Below, in pieces: positions 1-14,368 of a stretch of DNA of 36,199 bases (the stretch's first letter is position 1; every line of letters starts with the position of its first letter). Origin of the DNA: an uncultured Gammaproteobacteria bacterium (GTDB lineage: Bacteria > Pseudomonadota > Gammaproteobacteria > Pseudomonadales > Azotimanducaceae). Under the pieces are notes generated by a model, which saw only the letters and a program-made list of their open reading frames with translations, was not told where the DNA came from and searched no databases. Made by a program: the position numbers and the translations under genes. Location: the NCBI GenBank assembly GCA_913050035.1, contig CAJXAC010000021.1:1-36199 (forward strand), given 5' to 3'.

Positions 1-204
1 GAAACCACCAGACGCGTAGAATACTTCTTCAGTGCCGTCTTCCATACGCAGAGTAACCGCTCCGGGCTGAATACCTGTCAACAAAGGCGCGTGACCTGGC
101 ATTACGCCTAACTCACCAATGGTACCGCGTGCCGATAACATCGTAATGGTGCCAGAGAACAACGACTGTTCGGCGCTAACGATTTCACACTGCATACTTG
201 CCAT
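1..204 (-). CDS. atpC: ATP synthase epsilon subunit, partial (N-terminal 68 residues)
   Basis: The reverse strand encodes an open frame from an ATG at 204 to the window edge. It begins MASMQCEIVSAEQSLFSG and contains GELGVMPGHAPLL, the typical beta-sandwich start of the F1 epsilon subunit, which is the inhibitory central-stalk subunit contacting gamma and the c-ring. About half of the usual ~140 residues are present; the C-terminal helical domain lies beyond the edge. A second in-frame ATG at 195 is an alternative start. It is the last gene of the atp operon, 36 bp after atpD. The frame is cut by the window and not damaged. Confidence 0.95.
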   Translation of the reverse strand, partial: MASMQCEIVSAEQSLFSGTITMLSARGTIGELGVMPGHAPLLTGIQPGAVTLRMEDGTEEVFYASGGF

Positions 205-240
205 AGGGTTCTACCTGTCGTTTAGCCTGATTACCCGGCG

Positions 241-2527
<2,287 letters not shown>

Positions 2528-2596
2528 GTTTTCTTCTCTTTAGCCGCGTTACGCTTTTAATCGATCGTATTTAGGTCAACGCCAATTGGGGCCGCT

Positions 2597-4141
2597 TTAA
2601 TACGTTTGTGTCGCTTTGAACTTTTCGATCGCTTCGCGCAGGGTGTTCACAACGTCGTCGTTGTAGGCGCCAGTTTCGTTAATGGTGTTAAAAAAGTCCG
2701 CGTATTCAGACTTCATAAAGCCCAGCAGCGCTTGTTCGAAATCAAGCACTTTATCAACCGCAACGTCGGTTAAATAACCTTCATTAGCGGCGAATAGCAC
2801 CGTACCCATTTCCGCAACAGACATAGGCGCGAACTGCTTTTGCTTCATCAATTCGGTTACCCGAGCCCCATGCTCCAGCTGGCGACGCGTCGCATCATCG
2901 AGGTCAGAGGCGAACTGAGAAAACGCCGCAAGCTCACGGTACTGGGCTAATGCCATTTTGATACCGCCAGAGATTTTTTTCATAAACGGCGTTTGCGCTG
3001 AACCACCCACCCGCGATACCGAAATACCAGGACTCATTGCCGGACGCAGTCCAGAGTTGAAGTTATCAGTTTCAAGGAAAATCTGACCGTCAGTAATAGA
3101 AATTACGTTCGTTGGAACAAACGCTGATACATCACCCGCTTGAGTTTCAATAATTGGTAGTGCCGTTAATGATCCGGTTTTACCTTTTACCGCGCCGTTA
3201 GTCTGCTGCTCTACGTAGTCAGCGTTAACTCGCGCAGCGCGCTCCAGCAGGCGTGAGTGCAAATAGAAGACGTCACCAGGGTAAGCCTCACGGCCCGGCG
3301 GACGACGCAGCAACAGGGAGATCTGCCGATATGCCCACGCCTGTTTGGTGAGGTCGTCATAAATTACCAGAGCGTCTTCACCGGTGTCGCGGAAGTACTC
3401 TCCCATGGCACAACCTGAATAGGCTGAAATAAACTGCATAGACGCTGGGTCGGATGCGCCCGCGGCAACAACCGTGGTGTACTCCATAGCGCCGTGCTCT
3501 TCCAAAGATCGCACGATGTTAGAAATGGTCGACATCTTCTGCCCAATGGCCACGTAAACGCATTTAATGCCACTGTTCTTTTGGTTGATGATGGCGTCTA
3601 CCGCGATTGCCGTCTTACCAATTTGACGGTCACCGATAATCAGTTCCCGCTGACCTCGGCCAATCGGCACCATGGCATCAATACACTTAAAACCAATCTG
3701 TACCGGCTGATCTACCGACTGACGCGCGATAACGCCGGGCGCCACTTTTTCAATCGGAGAAGACTGAGCAGCATTAATCGGCCCCTTGCCGTCGATGGGA
3801 TTACCCAAGGAGTCAACAACACGGCCAAGCAACTCTGGACCTACCGGCACTTCCAGAATACGGCCGGTACAACGAGCGGTCATGCCTTCTGTAAGGCTGT
3901 CGTAGTCGCCTAATACAACCACACCAACCGAGTCCCGTTCCAAGTTAAGCGCCATTCCGTAGAGTGATCCATCAAATTCGATCATTTCACCGTATTGCGC
4001 GTCCGCCAAACCATGGATTCGCACAATGCCGTCAGACACGCCAACAATCGTGCCTTCGTTCTGCGCTTCAGCGGTGACGTCGAGACCCTGAATACGACCT
4101 TTAATAATGTCGCTGATTTCAGATGGGTTTAGTTGTTGCAT
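2597..4141 (-). CDS. atpA: F1Fo ATP synthase alpha subunit
   Basis: This is the non-catalytic nucleotide-binding subunit of F1, 514 residues. It begins [17 protein letters not shown], the conserved segment that holds the peripheral stalk. The P-loop at residues 170-177 reads GDRQIGKT, where most relatives have GDRQTGKT, so position 174 is isoleucine. The arginine-finger region [11 protein letters not shown] and the C-terminal helical domain are intact. A ribosome-binding AGGA lies 8 nt before the ATG. The gene sits 53 bp after atpH and 69 bp before atpG. Confidence 0.98.
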   Translation of the reverse strand: MQQLNPSEISDIIKGRIQGLDVTAEAQNEGTIVGVSDGIVRIHGLADAQYGEMIEFDGSLYGMALNLERDSVGVVVLGDYDSLTEGMTARCTGRILEVPVGPELLGRVVDSLGNPIDGKGPINAAQSSPIEKVAPGVIARQSVDQPVQIGFKCIDAMVPIGRGQRELIIGDRQIGKTAIAVDAIINQKNSGIKCVYVAIGQKMSTISNIVRSLEEHGAMEYTTVVAAGASDPASMQFISAYSGCAMGEYFRDTGEDALVIYDDLTKQAWAYRQISLLLRRPPGREAYPGDVFYLHSRLLERAARVNADYVEQQTNGAVKGKTGSLTALPIIETQAGDVSAFVPTNVISITDGQIFLETDNFNSGLRPAMSPGISVSRVGGSAQTPFMKKISGGIKMALAQYRELAAFSQFASDLDDATRRQLEHGARVTELMKQKQFAPMSVAEMGTVLFAANEGYLTDVAVDKVLDFEQALLGFMKSEYADFFNTINETGAYNDDVVNTLREAIEKFKATQTY

Positions 4142-4194
4142 GTTCAGTTCCTGTTAAAACCTGTTTCTACTCAAGGATGTTGTGGTGCTTTTCG

Positions 4195-4734
4195 TCAAAC
4201 CTGCACGAGCGCATCGACCAGCTTGGTCAGTCTGCCTCTTACCGAGCCGTCAATCACAACATCGCCCGCACGAATAATGGCGCCGCCCATCAGCGACGCA
4301 TCTACAGTGGATTCAATGGCGATTTCTTTATCGAACTTTTTACGCAGGGCCGTTACCAAGGCATCCGTCTGCGCCGCGCTCAACTCATAAGCAGCGGTTA
4401 CTTTGACATCTAAGCTGCGCAATTCTTCTGCGCGCAGCGTTTCAAATTGAGCAACGATTTCATTCAACAGCGCAAGGCGGTCGTGGTCTGCAAGCGCTAG
4501 GAGAAATTTTCGTGCCTGATCATCGATTTCGTCAGCGCACAACTCACCGAGCTTGCCCGCCTTTGCCATGGGCGAAAGGTCGGGACTAGTTAGCAGCACA
4601 CTAACGGTTTCGTGTTGGGCTGTTGAAGCAAGCACACCCAGCATGCGTGACCAGTCCTCTAAAGCGCCCCCGCTCTTGGCGATATCGAATACCGCATTTG
4701 CGTAAGGACGAGCAATTGTTGCGAGTTCAGCCAT
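4195..4734 (-). CDS. atpH: F1Fo ATP synthase delta subunit
   Basis: The 179-residue product matches the delta (OSCP-like) subunit that caps F1 and binds the b-subunit stalk. It starts MAELATIARPYANAVFDIAK, the typical first helix, and ends with GGAIIRAGDVVIDGSVRGRL, the conserved C-terminal signature. It begins 3 bp after the atpF stop codon, so translation is probably coupled. Confidence 0.96.
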   Translation of the reverse strand: MAELATIARPYANAVFDIAKSGGALEDWSRMLGVLASTAQHETVSVLLTSPDLSPMAKAGKLGELCADEIDDQARKFLLALADHDRLALLNEIVAQFETLRAEELRSLDVKVTAAYELSAAQTDALVTALRKKFDKEIAIESTVDASLMGGAIIRAGDVVIDGSVRGRLTKLVDALVQV

Positions 4735-4737
4735 TGT

Positions 4738-5208
4738 TTAAAGCTCTGCCGCCAGTTGTTTGAGCATTTGCTCGTGCTTTTCTGCATCGATGCTGTCTTT
4801 CAGCACCTGTTCGGCGCCGTCAATGACCAATGCCGCCACTTGACCACGCAGCGCCTCTTTTGCTCGATTCACTTCCTGCTCAATTTCAGCTTTGGCAGCA
4901 TCAACCAGCCGCTCGCCTTCGGACCGCGCTTCAGCTTTCGCATCTTCAACCATCTGATTGGCACGAGTGCGAGCCTGCTCGATGATTGATGCGGCTTCCG
5001 CCTTCGCCGCAACGAGCTCTTGCTCCGCATTGTCCGCTGCCTGAGCTAGCTTTTCGTCTGCCTCTTCCGAGGCGCGCAATCCGGCGGCAATGGCCTCTTG
5101 CCGATCATGCATGGCCTGACGAATAGGCGGCCAGATGTACTTCATGCAAAACATTACGAAAACTAAGAACGTAATACTTTGGCCGATTAGCGTTGCGTTT
5201 AAATTCAT
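4738..5208 (-). CDS. atpF: F1Fo ATP synthase b subunit
   Basis: This encodes the peripheral stalk subunit, 156 residues, the usual length in gammaproteobacteria. One N-terminal membrane helix (about residues 5-25, with [20 protein letters not shown]) is followed by a long charged, alanine-rich coiled coil that dimerises and contacts delta. A purine-rich AGGAAGAG lies upstream of the ATG. A 98-bp spacer separates it from atpE, longer than other gaps in the operon, which fits the differing amounts of c and b subunits needed. Confidence 0.97.
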   Translation of the reverse strand: MNLNATLIGQSITFLVFVMFCMKYIWPPIRQAMHDRQEAIAAGLRASEEADEKLAQAADNAEQELVAAKAEAASIIEQARTRANQMVEDAKAEARSEGERLVDAAKAEIEQEVNRAKEALRGQVAALVIDGAEQVLKDSIDAEKHEQMLKQLAAEL

Positions 5209-5306
5209 CGCCTGTCTCTTCCTATGGGTCTTACTTAACCGTTATCGGCGCCCCTTATGGAGCCACCGAACAAACATCCGCCGCTGACAAATCTGTCGCG
5301 AGGGGT

Positions 5307-5561
<255 letters not shown>

Positions 5562-5597
5562 TTACTTTGCGACCACAGCCGCCTTTTTTATGTATTT

Positions 5598-6897
<1,300 letters not shown>

Positions 6898-6981
6898 CGC
6901 TTTTACACCCTGTAGAGCTGGGAAACAGTAGATTAATTTTTATCGACACACCAAGGCAGGTCGCGCCCCCCTGAGCAAGGG

Positions 6982-7878
6982 TTATGTGGGTAAGCGCAAG
7001 CGCTGCAGCACTCCGTCCAACTCATCCAAGTTGCCATACTTAATTACTAACTCGCCACGCCCTTGCGCGCGCTGAGTAATCCGCACATTAGCGCCCAAAT
7101 GGTCTGACAAACGCCGCTCCAGTAGTGCAGTATCGCCGTCTTTGTCGCTGGTGCGTTGGCCTTGCTTGGGCGAAACTGCCGACAATTTACGCACAAGCGC
7201 CTCGGTTTGACGCACCGATAGTTGCTTCATCGCAACATCTTGGGCAATCAAATCCTGTTCGGTACCCGCCAAACCCAACAAAGCTCGGGCGTGGCCCATG
7301 TCGAGTTTGCCTTCCATCAACAGATCCCGCGCGACGCTGCCAAGATTGAGTAGGCGCAAACTATTGGCGATAGCGGCACGGGATTTCCCCACTACCTCGG
7401 CAAGCTCTTGCTGGGTTAACTCAAATTCCGAGCGCAGCCGCGCCAACCCGAGCGCCTCTTCCACTACATTCAGGTTTTCGCGCTGAATATTCTCAATAAG
7501 CGCAAACGCCGACGCTTCTCTGTCGCTGACATCACGCTGCACCACCGGAATAGTTTGTAAACCCGCTTGCTGAGCCGCGCGCCAACGACGCTCGCCCGCA
7601 ATAAGTTCAAAACCGCCTTGGGGCAGAGCGCGAACAACAATGGGCTGCAGCACACCATGGTGCTGGATAGAGGTTGCCAACTCATCTAACGCCTCCGGTG
7701 CGAAGACTCTTCTGGGTTGAAAAGGGCTTGGTTTGATTTGAGCTACCGCAATTTCAGTAACACGCTGGGTTGCGGTCGAAGTTGCGACGTTTTCCTCCGC
7801 AACTTGGCTATCCGACGTTACTTTAGTCGGGCGAGAGAGTAGGGCATCCAGTCCTTTGCCTAGTTTCTTTTTCGTCAT
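6982..7878 (-). CDS. parB: Chromosome partitioning protein ParB (CTP-dependent DNA clamp)
   Basis: This is the centromere-binding protein that loads on parS and spreads, 298 residues. The N-terminal LGKGLDALL peptide is the ParA-contacting segment. The CTP-binding GERRWRA motif is at residues 95-101 and ENIQREN at 129-135. A helix-turn-helix follows (ELTQQELAEVVGKSRAAIANSLRLL, near 155-180), then a C-terminal dimerisation domain. Two perfect parS sites lie in recF at 18572-18587 and 19208-19223, so protein and target are both in this window. It follows parA by 34 bp. Confidence 0.98.
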   Translation of the reverse strand: MTKKKLGKGLDALLSRPTKVTSDSQVAEENVATSTATQRVTEIAVAQIKPSPFQPRRVFAPEALDELATSIQHHGVLQPIVVRALPQGGFELIAGERRWRAAQQAGLQTIPVVQRDVSDREASAFALIENIQRENLNVVEEALGLARLRSEFELTQQELAEVVGKSRAAIANSLRLLNLGSVARDLLMEGKLDMGHARALLGLAGTEQDLIAQDVAMKQLSVRQTEALVRKLSAVSPKQGQRTSDKDGDTALLERRLSDHLGANVRITQRAQGRGELVIKYGNLDELDGVLQRLRLPT

Positions 7879-7912
7879 GTGCTGATGCTCTTTACTGGTT
7901 ACAGGGACTGGT

Positions 7913-8677
7913 TTATTGGGCGTTACGTTTGCGAACTTCTGCCGCCAACGCTTGGTACGCTAGCGATCCACGGGAGCCTCTATCGTAAAGCAATATAGGG
8001 AGACCATGACTTGGCGCTTCTGCAAGACGCACATTGCGCGGCACCACGGTACGAAAAACTTGGTCACCAAAATAGTGAATCAATTGTCGTGACACATCTC
8101 GTGTCAACCCGTTGCGGGGGTCATACATGGTGCGCAACAGGCCTTCAATCTGCAGGTTCGGATTAGCCTTTTCGCAAATTCCATCAACCGTATCCAACAA
8201 CGCACTGAGCCCCTCTAAGGCGTAATACTCGCACTGCATTGGAATCAGCACACTGGTCGCTGCAACCAACGCATTTACCGTCAAAATATTCAGTGAAGGA
8301 GGGCAGTCAATTAATACATAGTCGAAATCAGCCGCATGGCCGCGAAGTAAATCGCGCATAACAAATTCGCGCTCACTATGTTGCAGCAACGCAACTTCTG
8401 CTGCGGTCAAATCAATATTCGACGGCATCACCTGATAACTGGCAGGTGACGTCTGGGCGGCTTCGGCAAACGGCACCTCGGCCATCAACCAGTGGTAGCT
8501 CGATACCGGCAGATCATTTTTATCCACACCGCTGCCCATGGTTGCGTTGCCTTGCGGGTCGAGATCAATCATCAAAACCCGTTCATTCAGCGCGGCCAAG
8601 GCCGCGGCGAGATTCACCGTTGTGGTGGTTTTGCCAACACCACCTTTTTGGTTAGCTACTGCAATAATTCTGGTCAA
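7913..8677 (-). CDS. parA: Chromosome partitioning ATPase ParA (Soj)
   Basis: This is the ParA/MinD-type ATPase that binds DNA non-specifically and moves ParB-parS complexes, 254 residues. The deviant Walker A KGGVGKT is at residues 11-17, Walker A-prime DLDPQGNAT follows at about 39-47, and the B motif DYVLIDCPPS is near 119-128. No N-terminal DNA-binding domain is present, as expected for the short chromosomal class. The start codon is TTG at 8677, overlapping the rsmG stop in the sequence TTGA, so translation is probably coupled to rsmG. Confidence 0.97.
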   Translation of the reverse strand: MTRIIAVANQKGGVGKTTTTVNLAAALAALNERVLMIDLDPQGNATMGSGVDKNDLPVSSYHWLMAEVPFAEAAQTSPASYQVMPSNIDLTAAEVALLQHSEREFVMRDLLRGHAADFDYVLIDCPPSLNILTVNALVAATSVLIPMQCEYYALEGLSALLDTVDGICEKANPNLQIEGLLRTMYDPRNGLTRDVSRQLIHYFGDQVFRTVVPRNVRLAEAPSHGLPILLYDRGSRGSLAYQALAAEVRKRNAQ

Positions 8678-9312
8678 AGTCTTTCCAAAACTTCTACAAC
8701 GTGGGGCTGGTCACTACCAGGAACAGCGACCCGCTCGGTGCGGTAATGGTAGGTCATGTCTTCTCCACCGCTCTTAGCTACAGGGTCGGCTGTTTCCATC
8801 TGAGTGCTGCTAAACACTACCACGCGCGCGCCCGGGTTTAACGCTGGCTCCAGCATTGGCCATAATTTCGCAGCCGGCGCCACCGCTCGGGCTACCGCAG
8901 TATCGAAACGTTTTTGTGGGGCTGCTGTGCCAAAATCTTGTTCCAAGAGCTCTACGTTTGGCAGTTCCAGCTGGCTTTTAACCACCTGCAAAAACCGTAT
9001 TCGCTTCGCCATCCGATCGCACAATGTGAACTGTCGTTGCGGGTTAACAATAGCTAAGGGTATTCCTGGTAATCCCGCCCCAGTTCCTACATCCAGTATG
9101 GATATTCCGTGTAAGTATGCGCTCACACTCAAACTGTCCAATACATGTCGCGATCTAAGACGGTCGATGTCTTGGCGCGACACCAGATTAATGCTGCGAT
9201 TCCATTTTTCCACCAAAGCCACGTAGTCCAACAGTTGCTGGTGTTGTGCTTCGGTGAGACAGACACCCAGCTGCTTAGCGCCTGCAAGTAATTGGTCGTT
9301 CGGCGCGTTCAG
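8674..9312 (-). CDS. rsmG: 16S rRNA (guanine-N7) methyltransferase RsmG (GidB), non-canonical start
   Basis: RsmG methylates N7 of G527 in 16S rRNA. The SAM-binding motif [15 protein letters not shown] and the following [12 protein letters not shown] are clear. The only ATG/GTG/TTG in frame before the core is a TTG at 9231, giving 185 residues and removing the conserved first helices. The frame continues upstream with [19 protein letters not shown], which matches the family N-terminus, so translation probably begins near the CTG at 9312-9310. That CTG overlaps the mnmG TGA stop and gives 212 residues, the normal length. The coordinates given use this CTG; the core call is firm, the start is inferred. 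Confidence 0.9.
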   Translation of the reverse strand: MNAPNDQLLAGAKQLGVCLTEAQHQQLLDYVALVEKWNRSINLVSRQDIDRLRSRHVLDSLSVSAYLHGISILDVGTGAGLPGIPLAIVNPQRQFTLCDRMAKRIRFLQVVKSQLELPNVELLEQDFGTAAPQKRFDTAVARAVAPAAKLWPMLEPALNPGARVVVFSSTQMETADPVAKSGGEDMTYHYRTERVAVPGSDQPHVVEVLERL

Positions 9313-11177
9313 ATGGAAGCCACTTTTTTTGCGTGAATTAATAAGATGGACAGGGCAGCGGGCGTCATGCCTTGGATTCGCGCCGCGCGTGCTAATGATT
9401 CTGGTCGTTGTTGATCCAGTTTTTGCCGCAATTCGTTAGATAGTCCATCAATACTTGAATAGTCCAACTCTGCTGGTATTTGCATGGCTTCATGCCGCCG
9501 AATCTTCGCGATCTCGTCGTCCTGGCGCTTTATATAACCAGCGTATTTTGTTTCGACTTCCAGTTGGCGGAGTACGTTCACCGCTAACTCGTTTTGCGTG
9601 TCAATGGATAGGGCCACGGCAACCCGGTCTGCCGTAACTTCCGGGCGTCGCAATGCGTCCAGCAATGTTGTTTCTTTGCGTAGTTTAAGCTCTAGTGCGC
9701 CATCTAAATCACTTCCTGGCATTACACATTCGCCTGCAAATTTCAGCTTCAACGCCTGTAGTTGGCCCATCTTTTCCTCATAGTGGGCGCGCCGTTGCGC
9801 CCCCACTAACCCCATATCAACACCCAGAGGAGTCAATCGTTGGTCTGCATTATCCTGACGTAAGCGCAGTCGAAACTCCGCGCGACTGGTAAACATTCGA
9901 TACGGCTCTGTCGTACCCAGATTAATAAGGTCGTCAACCAGAACGCCAATGTATGCCTCATCCCTTCGTGGCTCCCAAAAGCTCTCGCCTTGAACCTTGC
10001 GGGCCGCGTTAATGCCTGCAAGCAGGCCTTGGGCACCCGCCTCTTCATAACCTGTCGTGCCGTTTATTTGCCCTGCGAAAAATAATCCTTCAAGGGCTTT
10101 CGTTTGCAGTGAGTAGGTCAAATCACGAGGGTCGAAATAATCGTATTCAATGGCATAGCCGGGTCGAGATATGTGGGCTTGCTCAAAGCCTCGCATGGTT
10201 CGCACGAAGGCCAACTGAACATCAAAAGGCAGACTAGTAGATATACCATTCGGATACAGTTCTGTAGTCGTTAAACCCTCTGGCTCTATAAAGATCTGGT
10301 GCTGGGTCTTATCCGCAAAACGTACGACTTTATCTTCAATACTTGGGCAATAGCGCGGTCCGACGCCTTCGATCGCTCCACTAAACATAGCTGAGCGATG
10401 CAAATTTTCGCGAATAATTTGATGGGTGCTGTCATTAGTGTAGGTGATGTGACATTCGGTTTGCTGCGGATGTTCAGACCTTTGGCCTATCGACGACATG
10501 ACCGGCCGCGGATTATCTCCCGGCTGCTGTTCGAGTTCAGTAAAGGCTACCGTTCGGCCATCAATGCGGGGCGGGGTGCCCGTTTTTAATCTGCCAACCC
10601 GAAAGGGCAGCGCTCGCAAGCGCTGCGCCAGCAGACTCGAAGGCGCGTCACCAGCGCGACCGCCCGGTTGCTGTTCATCACCAATATGTATTTTTCCGTC
10701 TAGAAATGTGCCTGTGGTTAGCACAACACAGGGTGCGTAAAAATCCAGACCCATCTGGGTTTTACAACCAACCACTCGATCGCCTTCAACCAGCAGATCG
10801 ACTACAGACTGCTGAAAAATCTTTAACCCTGGTTGGTTTTCCAGAATACGCCGCACCGCATTGCGATAAAGGGCCCGATCCGCTTGTGCGCGTATCGCTC
10901 GCACAGCTGGCCCCTTACTGGAATTGAGTACGCGAAAGTGTATTCCCGCTTGGTCGGTTGCACGACCCATAACGCCATCCAGCGCATCGATTTCAGCAAC
11001 AAGATGGCTTTTGCCAATCCCGCCAATCGCTGGGTTGCATGACATTTGGCCAATAGTTTCGATGTTTTGCGTAAGTAAAAGCGTCCGCACACCCATGCGC
11101 GCAGCAGCAGCAGCAGCTTCTGTACCGGCGTGGCCTCCGCCGATAACGATGACATCAAATTGTTCTGGGTAACGCAT
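9309..11177 (-). CDS. mnmG: tRNA uridine-5-carboxymethylaminomethyl synthesis enzyme MnmG (GidA)
   Basis: MnmG is the FAD-binding partner of MnmE and makes the cmnm5 modification at wobble uridine 34 of several tRNAs. The dinucleotide-binding motif [10 protein letters not shown] lies near the N-terminus, followed by [18 protein letters not shown] and, later, [17 protein letters not shown], all strongly conserved. I place the start at the ATG at 11177 ([15 protein letters not shown]), which fits relatives and has GGA upstream; another in-frame ATG at 11186 would add three residues. The product is 622 residues. A run of GCT codons encodes an alanine stretch just after the FAD motif. Confidence 0.97.
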   Translation of the reverse strand: MRYPEQFDVIVIGGGHAGTEAAAAAARMGVRTLLLTQNIETIGQMSCNPAIGGIGKSHLVAEIDALDGVMGRATDQAGIHFRVLNSSKGPAVRAIRAQADRALYRNAVRRILENQPGLKIFQQSVVDLLVEGDRVVGCKTQMGLDFYAPCVVLTTGTFLDGKIHIGDEQQPGGRAGDAPSSLLAQRLRALPFRVGRLKTGTPPRIDGRTVAFTELEQQPGDNPRPVMSSIGQRSEHPQQTECHITYTNDSTHQIIRENLHRSAMFSGAIEGVGPRYCPSIEDKVVRFADKTQHQIFIEPEGLTTTELYPNGISTSLPFDVQLAFVRTMRGFEQAHISRPGYAIEYDYFDPRDLTYSLQTKALEGLFFAGQINGTTGYEEAGAQGLLAGINAARKVQGESFWEPRRDEAYIGVLVDDLINLGTTEPYRMFTSRAEFRLRLRQDNADQRLTPLGVDMGLVGAQRRAHYEEKMGQLQALKLKFAGECVMPGSDLDGALELKLRKETTLLDALRRPEVTADRVAVALSIDTQNELAVNVLRQLEVETKYAGYIKRQDDEIAKIRRHEAMQIPAELDYSSIDGLSNELRQKLDQQRPESLARAARIQGMTPAALSILLIHAKKVASI

Positions 11178-11207
11178 ACCTTCCATCCAGGCTGCGACGG
11201 GCGCGAT

Positions 11208-11235
11208 AGTATAGTGATTAGGGTTTGTTTTGGAA
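11208..11235 (-). promoter_or_regulatory. Possible internal promoter before mnmG
   Basis: On the reverse strand a TATACT box (11213-11208) lies 16 bp after a weak TTCCAA (11235-11230), in the gap between mnmE and mnmG. The -10 is good and the -35 poor, so this is only a candidate. Confidence 0.3.
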
Positions 11236-11240
11236 GGTGT

Positions 11241-12608
11241 CTACTTACCAATACAGAATTCGGAAAATATCCGCCCGAGCAGGTCATCAGCGCTGATATC
11301 TCCAGTAATACTCCCCAAATAGTGCTGAGCCAATGCTAATTCCTCTGCAACCAGTTCTGCCGCAAGCCCATCATGCAGCGCCAACTGTGCTGCTGCCACT
11401 TGATCTGCCGAGGCTTTGAGAGCGTCGACATGCCGGGCGCGTGCAGAAAATTCTGTGCTTTCATCAGCGAAGCCAACGAATTCATGCAGTTTTGTTTTCA
11501 ACTGATCTATGCCGGCACCAGTAAGCGCCGATACCGTTATATGGTTTACCTCTTCTGGCAGATCCGGCGGCAATGCCAAATCTGCCTTGTTAACAACAAC
11601 AAGGACCCTCGCAGATGAAAACTGCTCTTCTTGGTCTTCTGCTTTTAAGTCGGCCAGCTGCTGAGACACGGCAGCGACACTGAGGTCCGGAGCTGCCATA
11701 ACCAATAGCACAATGTCTGCCTGAGCTATCTGCGCACGCGCACGGGCCACTCCCTGCTGCTCGACTGCGTCCGAGCTGTCCCGCAAACCCGCCGTGTCGA
11801 TTAGCCGTATCGGTAGGTTGTTAACCAACAAATCTATTTTTAACAGATCACGCGTTGTTCCAGGAATATCCGTGACAATGGCTGCGTCTTCCCCAGCCAA
11901 AGCATTGAGCAAACTCGACTTACCTACGTTCGGCGCGCCAATCAATGCGACCTGCACACCATTACTAAGCAACCTGCCTTGGTTAGCGCTGGCGATAATA
12001 TTTGTCAGTATTTTGTCCAGACTGCCGAGTGCGTTCACCACTCCTGCTTGTTCGAGGATTTCAATCTCTTCATCGGGAAAGTCGATCGCCGCCTCAACTT
12101 GCACTCGTAACCTTGTTAGTTCTTCGATTAATACATTGACCTTGTTAGAAAAATCACCGCGCAGGGTATTAAGCGCTGCCCGGGCTGCGGCTTCTGAAGT
12201 ACTGGCAATTAAGTCAGCGACGCCCTCAGCTTGAGCTAAATCCAACTTACCGTTATGGAAAGCGCGCTCGCTGAACTCTCCGGGCCTTGCTAGCCGCGCT
12301 CCAAGACCGCATAGGGCGTTAATAATTCGTTGTTGCACCACCGGTCCGCCATGGCCCTGAAGCTCTACCACCTCCTCCCCGGTAAATGATTGAGGCTCTG
12401 GAAACCACAGCGCTATGCCGTCATCTAAGTGTTCGGATCCGTGTACAAATTGACAATAAACGGCACTGCGCGCCACTAACTTTCGCTCGCAAATTGTTTC
12501 TGCTACTTGCTTAGCCCCAACCCCCGACAACCTCACGATACCGATGCCGCCTTGCCCTGGTGGGGTGGCAATAGCGCATATCAGATCTTGGTCAAGAACC
12601 TGGGTCAT
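11241..12608 (-). CDS. mnmE: tRNA modification GTPase MnmE (TrmE)
   Basis: MnmE is the potassium-dependent GTPase that works with MnmG on wobble uridine modification, 455 residues. An N-terminal folate-binding domain (residues 1-118) is followed by a helical domain and the inserted G domain. G1 is GAPNVGKS at 224-231, the G2 region has TTRD near 251, G3 is DTAG at 271-274 and G4 is NKAD. The protein ends in the catalytic CIGK motif (452-455). It lies 44 bp after yidC and 63 bp before mnmG, so the MnmEG pair is encoded together. Confidence 0.98.
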   Translation of the reverse strand: MTQVLDQDLICAIATPPGQGGIGIVRLSGVGAKQVAETICERKLVARSAVYCQFVHGSEHLDDGIALWFPEPQSFTGEEVVELQGHGGPVVQQRIINALCGLGARLARPGEFSERAFHNGKLDLAQAEGVADLIASTSEAAARAALNTLRGDFSNKVNVLIEELTRLRVQVEAAIDFPDEEIEILEQAGVVNALGSLDKILTNIIASANQGRLLSNGVQVALIGAPNVGKSSLLNALAGEDAAIVTDIPGTTRDLLKIDLLVNNLPIRLIDTAGLRDSSDAVEQQGVARARAQIAQADIVLLVMAAPDLSVAAVSQQLADLKAEDQEEQFSSARVLVVVNKADLALPPDLPEEVNHITVSALTGAGIDQLKTKLHEFVGFADESTEFSARARHVDALKASADQVAAAQLALHDGLAAELVAEELALAQHYLGSITGDISADDLLGRIFSEFCIGK

Positions 12609-12652
12609 ACCTTAACGGAGGGCGGTAAAATACGTTATGCCGCGTTACTCAA

Positions 12653-14368
12653 TTAGCCGCTGGCCTGGGCCTTTTCAACCTGTCTATAAACGAAGGTTTG
12701 CTGGGCGATTGACAGTAGGTTATTTACCAGCCAGTACAGGACTAATCCCGCAGGGAAGAACAAAAATAACACCGTAAACATAATAGGCATCATCTTCATG
12801 ATTTTAATCTGCATTGGGTCACCTACTTGAGGATTCAGCGCCTGCATCAGGTATGTGCTCGCTCCCATCAATAGCGGCAAAATAAAGTATGGATCCATAG
12901 CCGCTAGGTCATTAATCCAAAAAACGAAAGGTGCCTGCCTGAGTTCAACGGATTCCAATAACACCCAATACAGCGCGAGAAAAATCGGCATCGGCAGCAG
13001 CATGGGCAAACAACTGCCCAGCGGATTAGCACCCTCCTTTTTGTAAAGAGCCATCATTTCTCGGGATAATTTCTCGCGGTCATTGGCATAGCGTTCCTGA
13101 ATGCGTTTCATTGCTGGCGCAACTCTTCGCATATTCGCCATAGACCGGTAACCTTTTGCCGAAACCCAGTACAGTGCTGCCTTTACCGCGAGCGTAAGCA
13201 GGATAATCGACAGACCCCAGTTACCCGTTACCGAGTGGAAGTAATTTAGGACCTTGAACAACGGTTCCGCAATCCACCACAGAAACCCATAGTCGACGGT
13301 CATGTTCAAATTGGGCGCAATCTCTTCTAGAGTAATTTGGTCTTTGGGACCAGCATAAAAACCTGTTTGCCACAGACCGACACCTCCCGGTGCAACCTGC
13401 TTAGCCTGTCCAATGGTTCGAAAAAGGTAGTTACCATCACGACTGCGACTGGCCTCGAAGCGGTTTTTTTCATCCGCGGGCGGCACCCAGGCTGACAAGA
13501 AATAGTGCTGAAGAAAGGCCATCCATCCGCCTTCCAAAGTAAAACTAAGAGGCCGTTCATCGAGATCATCGAATTCCACTTTTTCGTAACGGTTTTCAAG
13601 GGTCGTCGTTGCACCACCAAAAAACGGCTGCGGCGCTAGTGGTATTGACTCGTCCAAGCTAGGTGCTCGGTTATCACGTTTTATCTGGGCGAACATCCCA
13701 GCCACAAAGTTGCTGGTTTTGTTATTCCTTACCCTGTATTCGACGTCAACCAAGTAATCATCGGCTCTAAAGCGAAAAATCTTCTCTACTGGATTGCCGG
13801 CAACGTCAGCTCGTAAAACCACCTCAATTTCACCTTGATCAATCTCGTAGCTGACCCTATCAGCTCTATAGAGTGGTCTCTCGCCATTACTGTCGGTGCC
13901 GTCAGCTCCAATTAAACCGCTTTGAGCGATATAAGTTCTTTGCACGCTTTGATCTAACAAGACAAAGGGCACATCGGGACGATCGATTTCTACCGGGAAT
14001 TTTGGCAACAAAACTCGAACTACATCGCCACCTTTAAGGTCTATCCACATCTTCAACGAAGGTGTTGTTACCCTGACAAGGCGGTTACCACCGATTGTGG
14101 ACAAAGGGTTAACCTGCTCAACGGCCGGCATACTGGCGGTGGGTAATGCCGGAATATCACCGCCTGAAACCAGTGAATTGGTTAATTCTGGGACCGAGTC
14201 TGACACAGAATCTGCAGCAAAATCCGAAGATGAAACCGCTGGTTCCACCGCATAATAGTCTTGGTCTCGTGCTTCTTGGACGTCTCCATTCCACGCGAGA
14301 ATAAGCAAGTAACCAGTAGCTGCTAGGCAAATTAATAAAACTACGCGTTGAATCTCAGCCGGCAACAT
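12653..14368 (-). CDS. yidC: Membrane protein insertase YidC
   Basis: YidC inserts and folds inner membrane proteins, alone or with Sec; known clients include the ATP synthase c subunit, encoded downstream. The 571-residue product has one N-terminal helix (about residues 7-26), a large periplasmic domain, and a C-terminal group of five helices starting near 370. The groove's positive charge is a lysine in LAVKAALYW, where E. coli has arginine. The conserved [21 protein letters not shown] is present. The ATG lies inside the end of yidD, preceded by AGAGGTGA, so the two genes overlap by 14 bp. Confidence 0.98.
   Translation of the reverse strand: MLPAEIQRVVLLICLAATGYLLILAWNGDVQEARDQDYYAVEPAVSSSDFAADSVSDSVPELTNSLVSGGDIPALPTASMPAVEQVNPLSTIGGNRLVRVTTPSLKMWIDLKGGDVVRVLLPKFPVEIDRPDVPFVLLDQSVQRTYIAQSGLIGADGTDSNGERPLYRADRVSYEIDQGEIEVVLRADVAGNPVEKIFRFRADDYLVDVEYRVRNNKTSNFVAGMFAQIKRDNRAPSLDESIPLAPQPFFGGATTTLENRYEKVEFDDLDERPLSFTLEGGWMAFLQHYFLSAWVPPADEKNRFEASRSRDGNYLFRTIGQAKQVAPGGVGLWQTGFYAGPKDQITLEEIAPNLNMTVDYGFLWWIAEPLFKVLNYFHSVTGNWGLSIILLTLAVKAALYWVSAKGYRSMANMRRVAPAMKRIQERYANDREKLSREMMALYKKEGANPLGSCLPMLLPMPIFLALYWVLLESVELRQAPFVFWINDLAAMDPYFILPLLMGASTYLMQALNPQVGDPMQIKIMKMMPIMFTVLFLFFPAGLVLYWLVNNLLSIAQQTFVYRQVEKAQASG

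Noticed and set aside
5209-5306. Imperfect hairpin in the atpE-atpF spacer (GGCGCC..GGAGCC)
   Set aside because: The stem has a mismatch and no T-run. It could affect relative expression but is not distinct enough to annotate.
6927-6954. Promoter before atpI (TTGGTG, 16 bp, TCTACT on the reverse strand)
   Set aside because: Both hexamers are weak and other alignments are equally good. I could not assign a promoter with confidence.
11101-11118. GCA trinucleotide run in mnmG
   Set aside because: It encodes an alanine stretch in a conserved helix after the FAD motif and is short; no sign of an unstable repeat.
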